A DNA stretch of 64,000 nucleotides, taken from positions 17,194 to 81,193 of the forward strand of contig CATLPD010000005.1 of assembly GCA_950054485.1 (NCBI GenBank), read 5' to 3'. Source of the DNA: an uncultured Alphaproteobacteria bacterium. Its GTDB lineage: Bacteria > Pseudomonadota > Alphaproteobacteria > Micavibrionales > CSBR16-224. Below, in pieces: positions 9,504-18,269 of the stretch. Made by a program: the position numbers and the translations under genes. How positions within the stretch are numbered: position 1 is the stretch's first letter; every line of letters begins with the position of its first letter. A model generated the notes under the pieces. The model did not search any database. It was not told the DNA's origin and saw only the letters and a list, made by a program, of their open reading frames with translations.

Positions 9504-10358
9504 ATGTCTCAAGATTTATCAGATATAGCGGCGCTGGATTGGCACCTTGAAGTCGGGGCGGATGAAGCGATTGGCGATGCGCCAGTTAACTGGCTTGCCA
9601 AAGCGCCTACTTTGTCAAAACCGACGGCGGCTTCAGCTTCTTCGGCGATCAAAACACCAATTTCTGCAGGAACACCAAAGTTCGATCCGCCCAAAGCACA
9701 AAAGTCTCTGGAGGTTGCCCCGCCATTGGGCACGGCAGATGCCGCGGTCGAAGCCCGCCGCATTGCGGCAGAATGTGAGGACCTTGAGGCGCTCGAAAAA
9801 GCGGTGCGCGCATTTGAAGGTTGCCCGTTAAAACGAACGGCGAAAAATACGGTTTTCTGCGATGGCAATCCAAAAGCCCGCATTATGCTGATTGGCGAGG
9901 CCCCGGGCGCGGAAGAGGATAAGATGGGCAAGCCCTTTGTTGGGGCGTCAGGCCAACTGCTGGATAAAATGTTTGGTGCCATTGGGGTTTCGCGCGAAGC
10001 TGATGAGGTTGAAAAAGCCATCTATATTTCGAACATCGTATTCTGGCGTCCGCCGGGTAACCGCGCCCCAAGCCCTGCCGAGATTGCTGTCTGCCTGCCG
10101 TTTGTCGAACGTCATATCGAAATAGTGAAGCCTGAAATATTAGTTTTTTGTGGCGGCGTGGCAGCCAAGGCCTTGATGGAAACAACCCAAGGCATCACAC
10201 GCCTGCGTGGAAAATGGTATGACTATGAAACGTCTAAACTGGGCAAAGCTGTGCCGTCTTTGGCGCTTTTTCATCCTTCATATTTGTCGAGATCACCCCA
10301 GCAGAAAAAATATGCGTGGCAGGATTTACTGATGATTCAAAAGAAAATGGCCCAATAA
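9504..10358 (+). CDS. Uracil-DNA glycosylase, family 4/5-like
   Basis: 284 residues from ATG 9504; an ATG at 9486 would add six residues and overlap the upstream gene, and neither has a good ribosome binding site. Excises uracil from DNA to start base-excision repair. The catalytic motif [17 protein letters not shown] (about residues 131 onward) and the closing HPSYLSRSP motif identify the family. The first 100 residues are a variable, low-complexity alphaproteobacterial extension. The usual iron-sulfur cysteines are only partly recognisable: WRPPGNR has Trp where many family 4 enzymes have Cys. Neighbour of slt, as in other alphaproteobacteria. Confidence 0.85.
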   Translation: MSQDLSDIAALDWHLEVGADEAIGDAPVNWLAKAPTLSKPTAASASSAIKTPISAGTPKFDPPKAQKSLEVAPPLGTADAAVEARRIAAECEDLEALEKAVRAFEGCPLKRTAKNTVFCDGNPKARIMLIGEAPGAEEDKMGKPFVGASGQLLDKMFGAIGVSREADEVEKAIYISNIVFWRPPGNRAPSPAEIAVCLPFVERHIEIVKPEILVFCGGVAAKALMETTQGITRLRGKWYDYETSKLGKAVPSLALFHPSYLSRSPQQKKYAWQDLLMIQKKMAQ

Positions 10359-10563
10359 GGTCATCTGATTCTCTGGTTTTAAGGTAGGTTTTAGTTGTTT
10401 TTTCATAAAAACGATATCTGTTTTTATTCCATGAATACAATCCCTTAAAAACACGGGGCTTGGCATCATCCTCCCAAATAATGCTTTCTGAATTGCAAAA
10501 AGCTGTAATTTAAGATAAAAAATAAGTCTATTCGCGAATAAAGAAAATAAAAAGGTGTGCCGT

Positions 10564-12402
10564 TTGATACAGCATCGCGCTAAAATACTATTTGCTATTG
10601 CAGGATTTCTGGTTTTTTTGCTGGGTGCCGGCCTTAAGGCTACGGCGTCGATCACATCACATGTGCCTAGCCCCAAGCCTCATGTTTTTCAGGAACAGGA
10701 TCAGGCGGGTCCGCTAAAGCCGTTGAATGTTCCATCGGAATTCCTTTCAAAAGAAGATACGAAACTCTATCAAAAAATATTTGCAGTTCAAGAAAGCGGT
10801 CAGTGGGATCAGGCAGATAAGCTGATCGGGCGTCTTTCAGACGATGTTTTGATGGGCTATGTTCTTTATCAGCGTTATATGCATCCCGATGCCTATACAT
10901 CAACCTATCCCGAATTGCAGGCTTGGTTGAAAAAATACCGCGATCACCCGGGCGCCGATGATATCTACAAGATTGCTTCGCGCCGTCACATGAAAGATTA
11001 CAAGGGACCGTTGAAGCCTCAAACAGGTCTAAAGACAATTGGTGGGCTCGATATTCACGGTAACAGCCGTGCGAAACCATTGCCGGCACAGGGCTACAGT
11101 AAATCACAATCTGCCCATGCCTATAAATTGAGCCGTCAGATACAATCTGATCTTGCCAAGGGGCGTCCGACGTCTGCCTGGGAACGTCTTAATACGGACT
11201 TTAATAAAAAAGTAATTACAGACGGTGATTTTGATCGTCTTCGTTCCGAGATTGCCCAAAGCTATTTTTATCATGGCAAAGCAGATGAAGCCATGATCCA
11301 TGCGCGCGAGGCTTTTAAACGCACGGGGGACAAAGCGCCTTTGGCAGGTTGGATTGCGGGCTTGATCAGTTGGCAGAATAATGATCCGGGTCGCGCTGCT
11401 GTTTATTTCGAATCTGTTGCAGATACGGTTTATGCATCACCTTGGACAGTTTCGGCAGGGGCCTATTGGGCATACCGTGCGCATAAACAATCGCGCAACC
11501 GCTATGCTGCCAAAAAATACCTGAAGGTTGCCGCCGATTACCCCTACACATTCTATGGCATTTTGGCCCACCGCGCGCTTGACCGTAAAAACTATATTTA
11601 CAGCTGGGATGCAGAAGAATTTCTTGTTGATCATTTCAACACGCTGGAAAAAGACGATGCGGGCCGCCGCGCAATTGCTCTGTTAAAAGTCGGAAAGCGC
11701 GACATGGCCGAGGCCGAGCTGAAGCAGATTTACATTCAGCAGGACAGTGATCTCCGTAAAGCTGTCGTGTCACTGGCACACCACTGGAATATGCCGTCAT
11801 TGTCCCTTCAATTGGCAGGGGCGCTTAAAAATGATGATGGCAGCCTGATGGACCCGTCGCTTTATCCGTCAATGCCATGGAGCCCGAAAGACGGTTTTAA
11901 AATCGATCGTGCCCTGATCAAAGCCTTTGTCAGACAGGAATCAAGATTTAACCCCAAGGCGATCAGCCATTCTGGCGCAATTGGCCTGATGCAATTGATG
12001 CCGACAACGGCCAAATATATTGCGGGTAAAAGCTTGTCAAAGAGCACTTTGAAAACGCCTGAAGAAAATCTGAGCCTGGGGCAGAAATATATCGGCAGCC
12101 TGATGCGTGACCAACGCATTGGTGGCGATTTGTTCAAACTGATGATTTCCTATAATGCGGGTCCGAACCGTATGGCGCGTTGGGCCTCCGAAATCGGTCA
12201 TGATGATGACCCGCTTTATTTTATCGAGGCGATACCATCGCCAGAAACCCGCGCCTTTGTGGAGCGCGTCATGACCAATTACTGGATATACCGTATCCGT
12301 ATGGGGCAGGACCTGCCGTCTCTGTCGGATGTTGCCCAGAATAATTGGCCTGTTTATGTGTCGCAAGATTTGCCTGCACGCTTGCAAATGGCATCCAACT
12401 GA
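10564..12402 (+). CDS. Soluble lytic murein transglycosylase (Slt70-like)
   Basis: 612 residues from TTG 10564, which is well spaced from AAAAAGG; a GTG at 10555 would sit directly on that site. Signal peptide: basic MIQHRAK then a long hydrophobic stretch. The middle is the alpha-helical superhelix (U/L domains). The C-terminal lysozyme-like domain has the catalytic Glu459 in FVRQESRFNP, followed by SGAIGLMQLMP and SYNAGPNR, the classic SLT motifs. Cleaves peptidoglycan glycan strands in the periplasm, forming 1,6-anhydromuropeptides. About 200 AT-rich bases without a gene lie upstream and probably hold the promoter; I see no clear box there. Confidence 0.93.
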   Translation: MIQHRAKILFAIAGFLVFLLGAGLKATASITSHVPSPKPHVFQEQDQAGPLKPLNVPSEFLSKEDTKLYQKIFAVQESGQWDQADKLIGRLSDDVLMGYVLYQRYMHPDAYTSTYPELQAWLKKYRDHPGADDIYKIASRRHMKDYKGPLKPQTGLKTIGGLDIHGNSRAKPLPAQGYSKSQSAHAYKLSRQIQSDLAKGRPTSAWERLNTDFNKKVITDGDFDRLRSEIAQSYFYHGKADEAMIHAREAFKRTGDKAPLAGWIAGLISWQNNDPGRAAVYFESVADTVYASPWTVSAGAYWAYRAHKQSRNRYAAKKYLKVAADYPYTFYGILAHRALDRKNYIYSWDAEEFLVDHFNTLEKDDAGRRAIALLKVGKRDMAEAELKQIYIQQDSDLRKAVVSLAHHWNMPSLSLQLAGALKNDDGSLMDPSLYPSMPWSPKDGFKIDRALIKAFVRQESRFNPKAISHSGAIGLMQLMPTTAKYIAGKSLSKSTLKTPEENLSLGQKYIGSLMRDQRIGGDLFKLMISYNAGPNRMARWASEIGHDDDPLYFIEAIPSPETRAFVERVMTNYWIYRIRMGQDLPSLSDVAQNNWPVYVSQDLPARLQMASN

Positions 12403-12463
12403 TATTCACCTGAATTTAAGACTTACTTGCTACCCTTAAAGATATTTTAAAGGGGAGACTCCT

Positions 12464-12871
12464 ATGGGATTTCATAGATGTGAATATATAAGCCGGGAAG
12501 AGGCAGAGGCAAAAGGGCTGAAATATGCTAAGTACACGAGTAGCTCTGGCGATACGATTATAAATTTTCAATCAGGGCGTAGCTGGCAATTCCCGGATAT
12601 GGCCGCACTGTATATTGAGCTGGGCTGGGTGCCGCCAAAAGAGTTTATCGAAGACCTTCAATCAGGTGAGATTTTGGACAGCACAAGGATGCAAACCAAA
12701 TCAATGACGCGTCGGGTTGGCTATCTATCGCCCGAAAAAGATCCGCTGCCGCTTGAAAGGAATCCGATGGTCCCCGAAGGCCTAGAGGATAAGCTAGCGG
12801 ATATTATATCAAAAGCATCTGACTTTGGTGCTCGACGTAAACAGTACCGGGGCGGTGGTCCGCGACGATAA
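12464..12871 (+). CDS. Hypothetical protein, 135 aa
   Basis: I do not recognise this protein. It has a strong ribosome binding site (AGGGGAG, 8 bases before the ATG), uses codons like its neighbours, and reads as soluble and charged without a signal peptide or membrane segment. It contains a WQFPDMAALYIELGWVPP stretch and ends in an Arg/Gly-rich tail (RRKQYRGGGPRR), which could bind nucleic acid. It lies between slt and the short alaS on the same strand, 70 bases before alaS, so it may share a transcript with it. Confidence 0.6.
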   Translation: MGFHRCEYISREEAEAKGLKYAKYTSSSGDTIINFQSGRSWQFPDMAALYIELGWVPPKEFIEDLQSGEILDSTRMQTKSMTRRVGYLSPEKDPLPLERNPMVPEGLEDKLADIISKASDFGARRKQYRGGGPRR

Positions 12872-12941
12872 AAAAATACTGATTTTCTTTTGAATTTTCG
12901 TTATATTCTATTTTCATTTATAGAGACGGAGAAAATCTTTA

Positions 12942-14813
12942 ATGTCTGAATTTAAGAATCCCAACGAACTGCGCAATTCATATCTGAATTTTATGAAGAA
13001 TTTGGGCGCAAAAATTGTCCCATCCAGCAGCCTTTTGCCGGAAAATGACCCGTCGACGCTATTTACAGGCAGTGGTATGCAGCCGATGGTTCCATATCTG
13101 TTGGGCCAACCGCATCCCGAAGGCAACCATATTGCCAACGTGCAAAAGTGCCTGCGCACGGTTGATATTGACGAGGTCGGTGACCATTCACATCTGACCC
13201 TGTTCGAGATGATCGGACGCTGGGCCTTTCAGGCTGATCCTGCCAAATACAAGAAAGAGCAAATTCAAGCCATCTGGGATTGGCAAGTCGGTGAATTAGG
13301 ATTGGACCCGAAACACCTCTATATCAGTGTTTATTCAGGCAACAAGGATCTGGATATCGTTAAGGATGAGGATGCGATTTCCATATGGAAAGATTTGTTT
13401 GCCAGTGTCGGCGTTGATGCCACGGTTGAAGACAAGCCATATGAATTCGGCGCATCCCGCGGCGGGCGCATTTTCGTATATGATGAAAATGAAAACTGGT
13501 GGAGCCGTTCAGGCCCGCCAAAGAATATGCCTGTGGGCGAGCCAGGTGGCCCTGACAGTGAAATGTTCTTTGATTTCCAACCGGACGGAGATGATAAATT
13601 GCATCCGGCGGAAGGCGGAGCGCGTTTTGTTGAAATCGGCAATAACGTATTTATGGCCTATCGCCGTAATGATGACGGGTTCGAGCCAATCGCAAAGCCG
13701 AACATTGATTACGGCGGAGGGCTGGAGCGTCTGGCATCTGCGGTCAATGGCGATGCTGACATCTATAAAACAGCCTTTTTTACAAACCCCGCTAAAAAGC
13801 TGGAGGAATTATCAGGCCGGAAATATACAGATTCAACACGTGAATTCCGTATTATTCTGGACCATTCACGCGCGACGACATTTCTGATCGGCGATGGCGC
13901 TGTGCCATCAAACACAGATGCGGGATATATTACACGTCGCCTGATGCGCCGTGCGATTAGAACAGCCCGTAAGATCGGCATTGAGACAGCTTTCATGGCT
14001 GATCTGGCGAATGTCTTTATTGATGAATCTGCGGCCTATCCAAATTTGCAGGAGGGGCGCGATAACATTTTACAGGCCATCACTGCCGAGGAAGCAAAAT
14101 TCCAGAAAACGCTGCAAACGGGCGAGCGTGAAATGCAAAAGCATATGGAGCAAAACGGTAAAGTGACAGGCCGCGATGCTTTCTTTTTCTATGAAACATA
14201 CGGTTTTCCTAAGGAATTAACCGAAGAATTCCTGGCAGAATACGACCAGAAGATGGTTGAGCCGGAAGGCTTTGAGAAAGCGGCAGACGAGCATTCGGAG
14301 AAAAGCCGCACGGCATCTGCCGGAAAATTCGCCGGCGGTCTGGCGGATCATAGTGAGAAAACAACAGCTCTGCATTCGACAACACATCTGATGCTGGCAG
14401 CCCTGCAACAGGTTTTGGGCGACCATGTGCACCAAAAGGGCAGTAATATTACGCCTGAACGTGCCCGTTTCGATTTCAACTATGAACAGAAAATGACGGA
14501 CGAGCAGAAAAAAGCCGTTGAAGAATGGGTGAATGCTGCGATTGATGCCGATGCCAAAATGGAAGTCGTTGTGATGCCGAAACAGCAAGCGATGGATGAA
14601 GGCGTAGAAGGCAGCTTTTGGGAGAAATATCCCGATCAGGTGAACGTCTATATCTTTGAAGACAGCAATGGAAAAATCTGGAGCAAAGAGCTGTGCGGCG
14701 GCCCGCACGTGGATCAGACATCAGATATTGCCAAGTTCGGTCGCTTTAAAATCAAGAAAGAGGAAAGCTCCTCCGCCGGCGTGCGCCGTATCAAAGCAGT
14801 TTTGATTGAGTAG
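12942..14813 (+). CDS. alaS: Alanyl-tRNA synthetase, short form lacking the C-Ala domain
   Basis: 623 residues against about 870 in standard bacterial AlaRS. Charges tRNA-Ala. The class II catalytic core is intact: the N-terminal motif with SGMQPMVPYLLGQPHP, GDHSHLTLFEMIGRW and motif 3 GGGLERLASAV. The editing domain is also intact: zinc/substrate residues H478, H482 (HSTTH) and C585, H589 (CGGPH), then SSSAGVRRI. The protein ends right there, so the coiled-coil linker and C-Ala domain are missing. The wording VDIDEVGDHSHLTLFEM differs from the usual proteobacterial sequence and recalls the short AlaRS of candidate-phyla bacteria, so horizontal acquisition is possible. Whether a standard alaS exists elsewhere cannot be seen. 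Confidence 0.9.
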   Translation: MSEFKNPNELRNSYLNFMKNLGAKIVPSSSLLPENDPSTLFTGSGMQPMVPYLLGQPHPEGNHIANVQKCLRTVDIDEVGDHSHLTLFEMIGRWAFQADPAKYKKEQIQAIWDWQVGELGLDPKHLYISVYSGNKDLDIVKDEDAISIWKDLFASVGVDATVEDKPYEFGASRGGRIFVYDENENWWSRSGPPKNMPVGEPGGPDSEMFFDFQPDGDDKLHPAEGGARFVEIGNNVFMAYRRNDDGFEPIAKPNIDYGGGLERLASAVNGDADIYKTAFFTNPAKKLEELSGRKYTDSTREFRIILDHSRATTFLIGDGAVPSNTDAGYITRRLMRRAIRTARKIGIETAFMADLANVFIDESAAYPNLQEGRDNILQAITAEEAKFQKTLQTGEREMQKHMEQNGKVTGRDAFFFYETYGFPKELTEEFLAEYDQKMVEPEGFEKAADEHSEKSRTASAGKFAGGLADHSEKTTALHSTTHLMLAALQQVLGDHVHQKGSNITPERARFDFNYEQKMTDEQKKAVEEWVNAAIDADAKMEVVVMPKQQAMDEGVEGSFWEKYPDQVNVYIFEDSNGKIWSKELCGGPHVDQTSDIAKFGRFKIKKEESSSAGVRRIKAVLIE

Positions 14814-14816
14814 TCT

Positions 14817-15110
14817 TTATTTTAATTGAGCCGTTTTTTTCTTTTTTGAATGCGTGACCGATGCTGAAATGACGCCTTCATTTTCGCTTAAGGTTAAAGT
14901 CCTGTAAAGCAGTTCATCACCATCGATACCGTTCATTAAAAGGGTGGTTTCAGAAGTTGCCAGTATTTTTCTTATTTTCTCGGGCATGGTCTGAACCGTC
15001 TCAACAAGATTACTTTTGGCGTCATTAATTTCCTTGCGGCTTTTGGCATTAAATACAGCCTGCAAAGCACGTTCATAGTTATTCAGGGCTTCAATATCAT
15101 TTTTAAGCAT
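14817..15110 (-). CDS. Hypothetical small protein, 97 aa
   Basis: Not recognised. I chose ATG 15110 because TGAGG lies nine bases before it; the frame is open up to a GTG at 15152. The sequence is helical and charged (ALNNYERALQAVFNAKSRKE) with a basic C-terminus (SKKKKTAQLK) and no signal peptide. It is convergent with alaS, three bases apart, with no terminator between them. Confidence 0.5.
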   Translation of the reverse strand: MLKNDIEALNNYERALQAVFNAKSRKEINDAKSNLVETVQTMPEKIRKILATSETTLLMNGIDGDELLYRTLTLSENEGVISASVTHSKKKKTAQLK

Positions 15111-15193
15111 TGCTGTTTTCCTCATTACATCCAATTTTTTGCCATAATACACTGAGAGCGCCCAGCTGTCAAGAAAATTAGATACCCAAGCTC

Positions 15194-15222
15194 TTGACCT
15201 TATGTAAAATATTTGCTATAGT
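15194..15222 (+). promoter_or_regulatory. Sigma-70-type promoter for the 15252 gene
   Basis: TTGACC at 15194-15199 and TATAGT at 15217-15222 are separated by 17 bases, close to consensus, and lie 30 bases before the start codon. Confidence 0.75.
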
Positions 15223-15251
15223 GGCATAGATTTTTAATAAGGAGATTCGAA

Positions 15252-15554
15252 ATGAACTGGAAAAAAGGCGCTTTGGCATTTGCAGCAGGGACAGTATTTG
15301 GCGGTGGAGTGATTGCCGTTGGTCTGCAAGACGATAAAATTATACCTGAACGCACAGAATTCACATGCCCGGACCTGAAAATGGATGATGGTGAAACGTT
15401 TTCAGATACCGCTATGGGCGAAAATCCATTTACTATAGATTTTGGAACCAATGCAATCTGGTACCAGAATGAAGATGGCCAGTCTGTTGCTGTTGAGGGC
15501 TGCCGTAATTATAAAATCACGAACCAGCAGTTTCGGCTGACCACTGGGTTTTAA
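15252..15554 (+). CDS. Small membrane-anchored or exported protein, 100 aa
   Basis: Not recognised. Start ATG is preceded by AAGGAG. A short basic N-terminus (MNWKKG) leads into a Gly/Ala-rich hydrophobic segment (about residues 6-25) that could be a membrane anchor or signal peptide. The rest is a small domain with two cysteines (FTCPDL and VEGCRN) that could form a disulfide in the periplasm, and a WYQNEDGQ stretch. It has its own strong promoter. Confidence 0.6.
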   Translation: MNWKKGALAFAAGTVFGGGVIAVGLQDDKIIPERTEFTCPDLKMDDGETFSDTAMGENPFTIDFGTNAIWYQNEDGQSVAVEGCRNYKITNQQFRLTTGF

Positions 15555-15565
15555 GAAATAAAATA

Positions 15566-15593
15566 TTGCACTGCCGATTCTATATGTTATAAA
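15566..15593 (+). promoter_or_regulatory. Probable promoter of ndk
   Basis: TTGCAC (15566-15571), 16-base spacer, TATAAA (15588-15593), about 44 bases before the ndk start. The spacer contains GATTC, a GANTC site of the kind methylated by CcrM in alphaproteobacteria. Confidence 0.55.
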
Positions 15594-15636
15594 TGCGCTG
15601 GATTAACCTAAAGTATAAGAAAACATAGAGGATATC

Positions 15637-16059
15637 ATGGCAGTACAAAGAACACTTTCTATTATCAAGCCGGACGCAACACGCCGTAACCTGACAGGTG
15701 CTATTAACCAGCGCTTTGAAGAAAAAGGCCTGCGCATCGTTGCGCAAAAGCGTATGTGGCTGACAGACGAGCAAGCAAAACAATTCTATGCTGTTCATGC
15801 AGAGCGTCCATTTTACGGCGAACTGGTTGACTTCATGACATCCGGCCCGGTTGTAGTTCAGGTTCTGCAAGGTGAAGACGCCGTTGCAAAAAACCGTGAG
15901 ATTATGGGTGCGACAAACCCTGCAAACGCTGATGACGGCACAATCCGCAAGGACTTTGCTGAAAGCATCGAGGCGAACTCTGTTCACGGTTCTGACAGCG
16001 AAGATAATGCAAAAATCGAAGTTGCTTTCTTCTTCTCGGAAACAGAAATCGTCGGTTAA
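15637..16059 (+). CDS. ndk: Nucleoside diphosphate kinase
   Basis: 140 residues, the normal length. Moves the terminal phosphate from ATP to other nucleoside diphosphates via a phosphohistidine. The N-terminal [27 protein letters not shown] and the catalytic NSVHGSDS motif with His117 are all present. Start ATG has AGAGGA upstream. The gene stands alone between its own promoter and a strong terminator. Confidence 0.97.
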   Translation: MAVQRTLSIIKPDATRRNLTGAINQRFEEKGLRIVAQKRMWLTDEQAKQFYAVHAERPFYGELVDFMTSGPVVVQVLQGEDAVAKNREIMGATNPANADDGTIRKDFAESIEANSVHGSDSEDNAKIEVAFFFSETEIVG

Positions 16060-16081
16060 TTGCAGCCACATAAGATTTTAA

Positions 16082-16107
16082 AGGGAGCCTGGTGCTCCCT
16101 TTTTTTA
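16082..16107 (+). terminator. Intrinsic terminator after ndk
   Basis: Stem AGGGAGC (16082-16088) / GCTCCCT (16094-16100) with a 5-base loop, followed by a run of T. Confidence 0.93.
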
Positions 16108-16168
16108 TTTGCATCCTTTGGCGGCTGCACCTAAGATTCTTTTTGAAAAGAACAAAGGGGAAATAAAA

Positions 16169-16801
16169 ATGTCAGAATTAAAGCTTAGCCCGAAAATCGT
16201 TGAATTGATGGTCTCGCATATATGTCACGATTTAGTCAGTCCGGTCGGCGCGATCAGCAACGGTATCGAGTTTATTGAAGAAATGGGCGACAGCGTGGGG
16301 GCAGATGCCTTGTCACTGATCAGCAACAGCTGTAATCAGGCTTCTGTCAATTTGCAATGTTTCCGTTTGGCCTATGGTGGTGCTGGCAGCAGCGGGAATA
16401 TCACATATGGCGACATCCAGTCTGCCTTTGGCAATTATATTGAGGGCGGCCGCGCGAGATTGCATTGGAATATCAATGGCGGCGCAAATATGTTCCCCGA
16501 AGGATATATGAAAGTTGTTTTAAACGTTTTGATGATGTCAAAAGAGGCTTTACCTGGAGATGGTGATATTAATGTTGAAAACCTTGATGGTGGAAATGGC
16601 GTTAAGATTTCAGTGACCGGCGGGCGTGTCGAGTTGAAAGACGGTGTAGAGGCGGCTTTTACGCACAAGGCTGACGTCGATGATCTGACACCGCGCACTG
16701 TTCATGCCTATATGAGCCGTGTTTTTGCCAAGCATTTCGACATCAAACTTGATATGCCGGTGCAAGAGCCGTCTAAAATTGAATTTACCGTCGATTGGTA
16801 A
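16169..16801 (+). CDS. chpT: ChpT-like histidine phosphotransferase
   Basis: 210 residues. The start ATG 16169 is preceded by AAAGGGG; the frame is open further upstream across the terminator, which is not credible. ChpT relays phosphate from the hybrid kinase CckA to the response regulators CtrA and CpdR, controlling the alphaproteobacterial cell cycle and motility. The N-terminal helix has CHDLVSPVGAISNGIE, where His20 is the likely phospho-acceptor, and the C-terminal half resembles a degenerate HATPase domain without clear ATP-binding boxes, as in ChpT. The ctrA gene lies less than 1 kb away, in convergent orientation with the lipoprotein between, so donor and target of the relay are adjacent. 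Confidence 0.88.
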   Translation: MSELKLSPKIVELMVSHICHDLVSPVGAISNGIEFIEEMGDSVGADALSLISNSCNQASVNLQCFRLAYGGAGSSGNITYGDIQSAFGNYIEGGRARLHWNINGGANMFPEGYMKVVLNVLMMSKEALPGDGDINVENLDGGNGVKISVTGGRVELKDGVEAAFTHKADVDDLTPRTVHAYMSRVFAKHFDIKLDMPVQEPSKIEFTVDW

Positions 16802-16806
16802 AGCCC

Positions 16807-16835
16807 TTGACATAAGTTTGAATATGTCATAACAT
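16807..16835 (+). promoter_or_regulatory. Sigma-70-type promoter for the lipoprotein gene
   Basis: Consensus TTGACA at 16807-16812, 17-base spacer and TAACAT at 16830-16835, about 29 bases before the start codon. Confidence 0.7.
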
Positions 16836-16863
16836 CTCCGCGTTCATAACGAAGGAGATCAAA

Positions 16864-17310
16864 ATGAAAATAAAAACACTCGCAATCTCTATGGGTGCAG
16901 CATTCTCTTTGGCCGCTTGTGGTCAAATTGATACAGGTGCTGACAACCAGACAGAAATCACGGCAGAAGAACAAACAGCGCAACGCGCACAGTTTGACAC
17001 GGAAACAGCGAATAATATCCTGTCATGCACAACAGGTACCAAGGCTGAAAGCCGTGAAATGGAGCCGAACTATAAAGGTGAATTTAATCAGGAAAGACTG
17101 GATTGGCATAAATCAAAAGTCGAGCGTTGTGTAACGACTGCATCAGGCAACTTTTTTGCGATCACGTATGGTGACAGAGATGGTGAGCTGCGTGGTTCAA
17201 TAGCACAGCAAATCCACAATGCTGAAATTGCAGCCTATAGCGCAAATACAGCACCGGAATATCCAACAGCGGCGCAACTGTCTGCAACGCTTTCTGCTGC
17301 TCGCAAGTAA
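16864..17310 (+). CDS. Small lipoprotein, unknown function
   Basis: 148 residues with a clear lipoprotein signal peptide: MKIKTLAISM, a hydrophobic core and the lipobox LAAC with Cys19 as the lipid-modified residue. AAGGAG precedes the ATG. The mature part is hydrophilic with two more cysteines (LSCTTG and ERCVTT) that may pair. I do not recognise the domain. It has its own promoter upstream and a shared terminator downstream, so it is a single-gene unit. Confidence 0.7.
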   Translation: MKIKTLAISMGAAFSLAACGQIDTGADNQTEITAEEQTAQRAQFDTETANNILSCTTGTKAESREMEPNYKGEFNQERLDWHKSKVERCVTTASGNFFAITYGDRDGELRGSIAQQIHNAEIAAYSANTAPEYPTAAQLSATLSAARK

Positions 17311-17335
17311 GTTTGTAGCAAAGTCAGAATTAAAA

Positions 17336-17360
17336 AACCCCGGTCAAGGCCGGGGTTTTT
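17336..17360. terminator. Bidirectional terminator between the lipoprotein gene and ctrA
   Basis: Stem AACCCCGG / CCGGGGTT with A-run before and T-run after, able to serve the two convergent genes. Confidence 0.9.
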
Positions 17361-17382
17361 CTTTAAATTAGATGTCAGGTGA

Positions 17383-18087
17383 TTATGCTGATTCCAGCTC
17401 CTCGACCTTTACAGGTTCACGCAGAACATATCCGCGTCCCCAGACTGTTTCGATGCACTGTTCGCCTTCTTTGGAAAGCTTGGCAATTTTTTTGCGTAGC
17501 TTGCAAATGAACACGTCAATAATCTTAACTTCAGGCTCGTCCATACCGCCATACAGGTGGTTCAGAAACATTTCCTTGGTCAGTGTTGATCCCTTACGCA
17601 AGGATAGCAATTCCATGATACCGTATTCTTTGCCAGTCAGGTGCAAAGGTTTGCTGGCAACGTTAACGGTGCGAGCATCCAAGTTAACCTCGATCGGGCC
17701 GGTTGTAATAATGCTTTGCGCGTGACCTTTGGATCTGCGGACAATCGCCTGCAGGCGGGCCATCAGCTCGCGCTTATCGAATGGTTTTGTCAGATAATCA
17801 TCAGCGCCAAAGCCCAGACCCTTTAATTTGCTATCCAGCTCGGCAAAGCCGGACAGGATCAAAATGGGTGTTTCAACCTTTGAAGCGCGCAGTTTTTTCA
17901 ATACATCATAACCATCCATATCCGGCAGACCCAGATCCAGAATGATGATGTCGTAATCATATAATTTACCGATCTCAAGGCCTTCTTCGCCCAGATCGGT
18001 TGAATCAACAACATAACCTTCCGATTTCAACATCATTTCGATGGTCTGTACGGTTGGCTTATCGTCTTCTACTAACAAAACTCTCAT
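17383..18087 (-). CDS. ctrA: Cell-cycle response regulator CtrA
   Basis: 234 residues. OmpR-family response regulator and master transcription factor of the alphaproteobacterial cell cycle, flagellum and motility genes. The receiver domain starts [20 protein letters not shown]; Asp51 in [11 protein letters not shown] is the phospho-acceptor, with D8/D9 and K105-region (TKPF) completing the pocket. The C-terminal winged helix has [11 protein letters not shown] and [10 protein letters not shown], typical of CtrA. The ending ELESA carries a small-residue terminus, resembling the Ala-Ala ClpXP degradation tag of Caulobacter CtrA but not identical. AGGGGA precedes the ATG. Upstream DNA has GANTC sites and CtrA boxes, implying methylation-sensitive autoregulation. 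Confidence 0.95.
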   Translation of the reverse strand: MRVLLVEDDKPTVQTIEMMLKSEGYVVDSTDLGEEGLEIGKLYDYDIIILDLGLPDMDGYDVLKKLRASKVETPILILSGFAELDSKLKGLGFGADDYLTKPFDKRELMARLQAIVRRSKGHAQSIITTGPIEVNLDARTVNVASKPLHLTGKEYGIMELLSLRKGSTLTKEMFLNHLYGGMDEPEVKIIDVFICKLRKKIAKLSKEGEQCIETVWGRGYVLREPVKVEELESA

Positions 18088-18114
18088 GGTATTTTCCCCT
18101 CTTATTGTTATATG

Positions 18115-18151
18115 TTAACCAAATGTTAGAATCGTTTTAAGGATTCCGCAA
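18115..18151 (-). promoter_or_regulatory. Putative ctrA promoter with GANTC sites and an overlapping CtrA half-site
   Basis: On the minus strand TTGCGG (18146-18151), 17 bases, TAACAT (18123-18128). GAATC at 18129-18133 abuts the -10 box and GATTC at 18142-18146 overlaps the -35 edge; both fit GANTC, the CcrM methylation target. An imperfect CtrA box (TTAA-N7-TTAG, 18115-18129) covers the -10. The layout resembles the methylation-controlled ctrA P1 promoter of Caulobacter; function is inferred. Confidence 0.55.
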
Positions 18152-18185
18152 TTAAACCTACCCTTTTATTAATAAAGGTTAATGG

Positions 18186-18200
18186 TTAACAACCCGTTAA
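18186..18200. promoter_or_regulatory. Perfect CtrA-binding box upstream of ctrA
   Basis: TTAACAACCCGTTAA matches the TTAA-N7-TTAA consensus exactly and lies about 100 bases upstream of the ctrA start codon, in the ctrA / folM gap. Confidence 0.65.
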
Positions 18201-18269
18201 TATTATCACCTGAAACGTTAACTTTTACAAAACAAAAATTTATAAAATCTTTCTAATAAGATAAATGAA

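Noticed and set aside
10359..10563. Possible RNA gene or ORF upstream of slt
   Set aside because: AT-rich with no convincing ORF, stem or promoter boxes.
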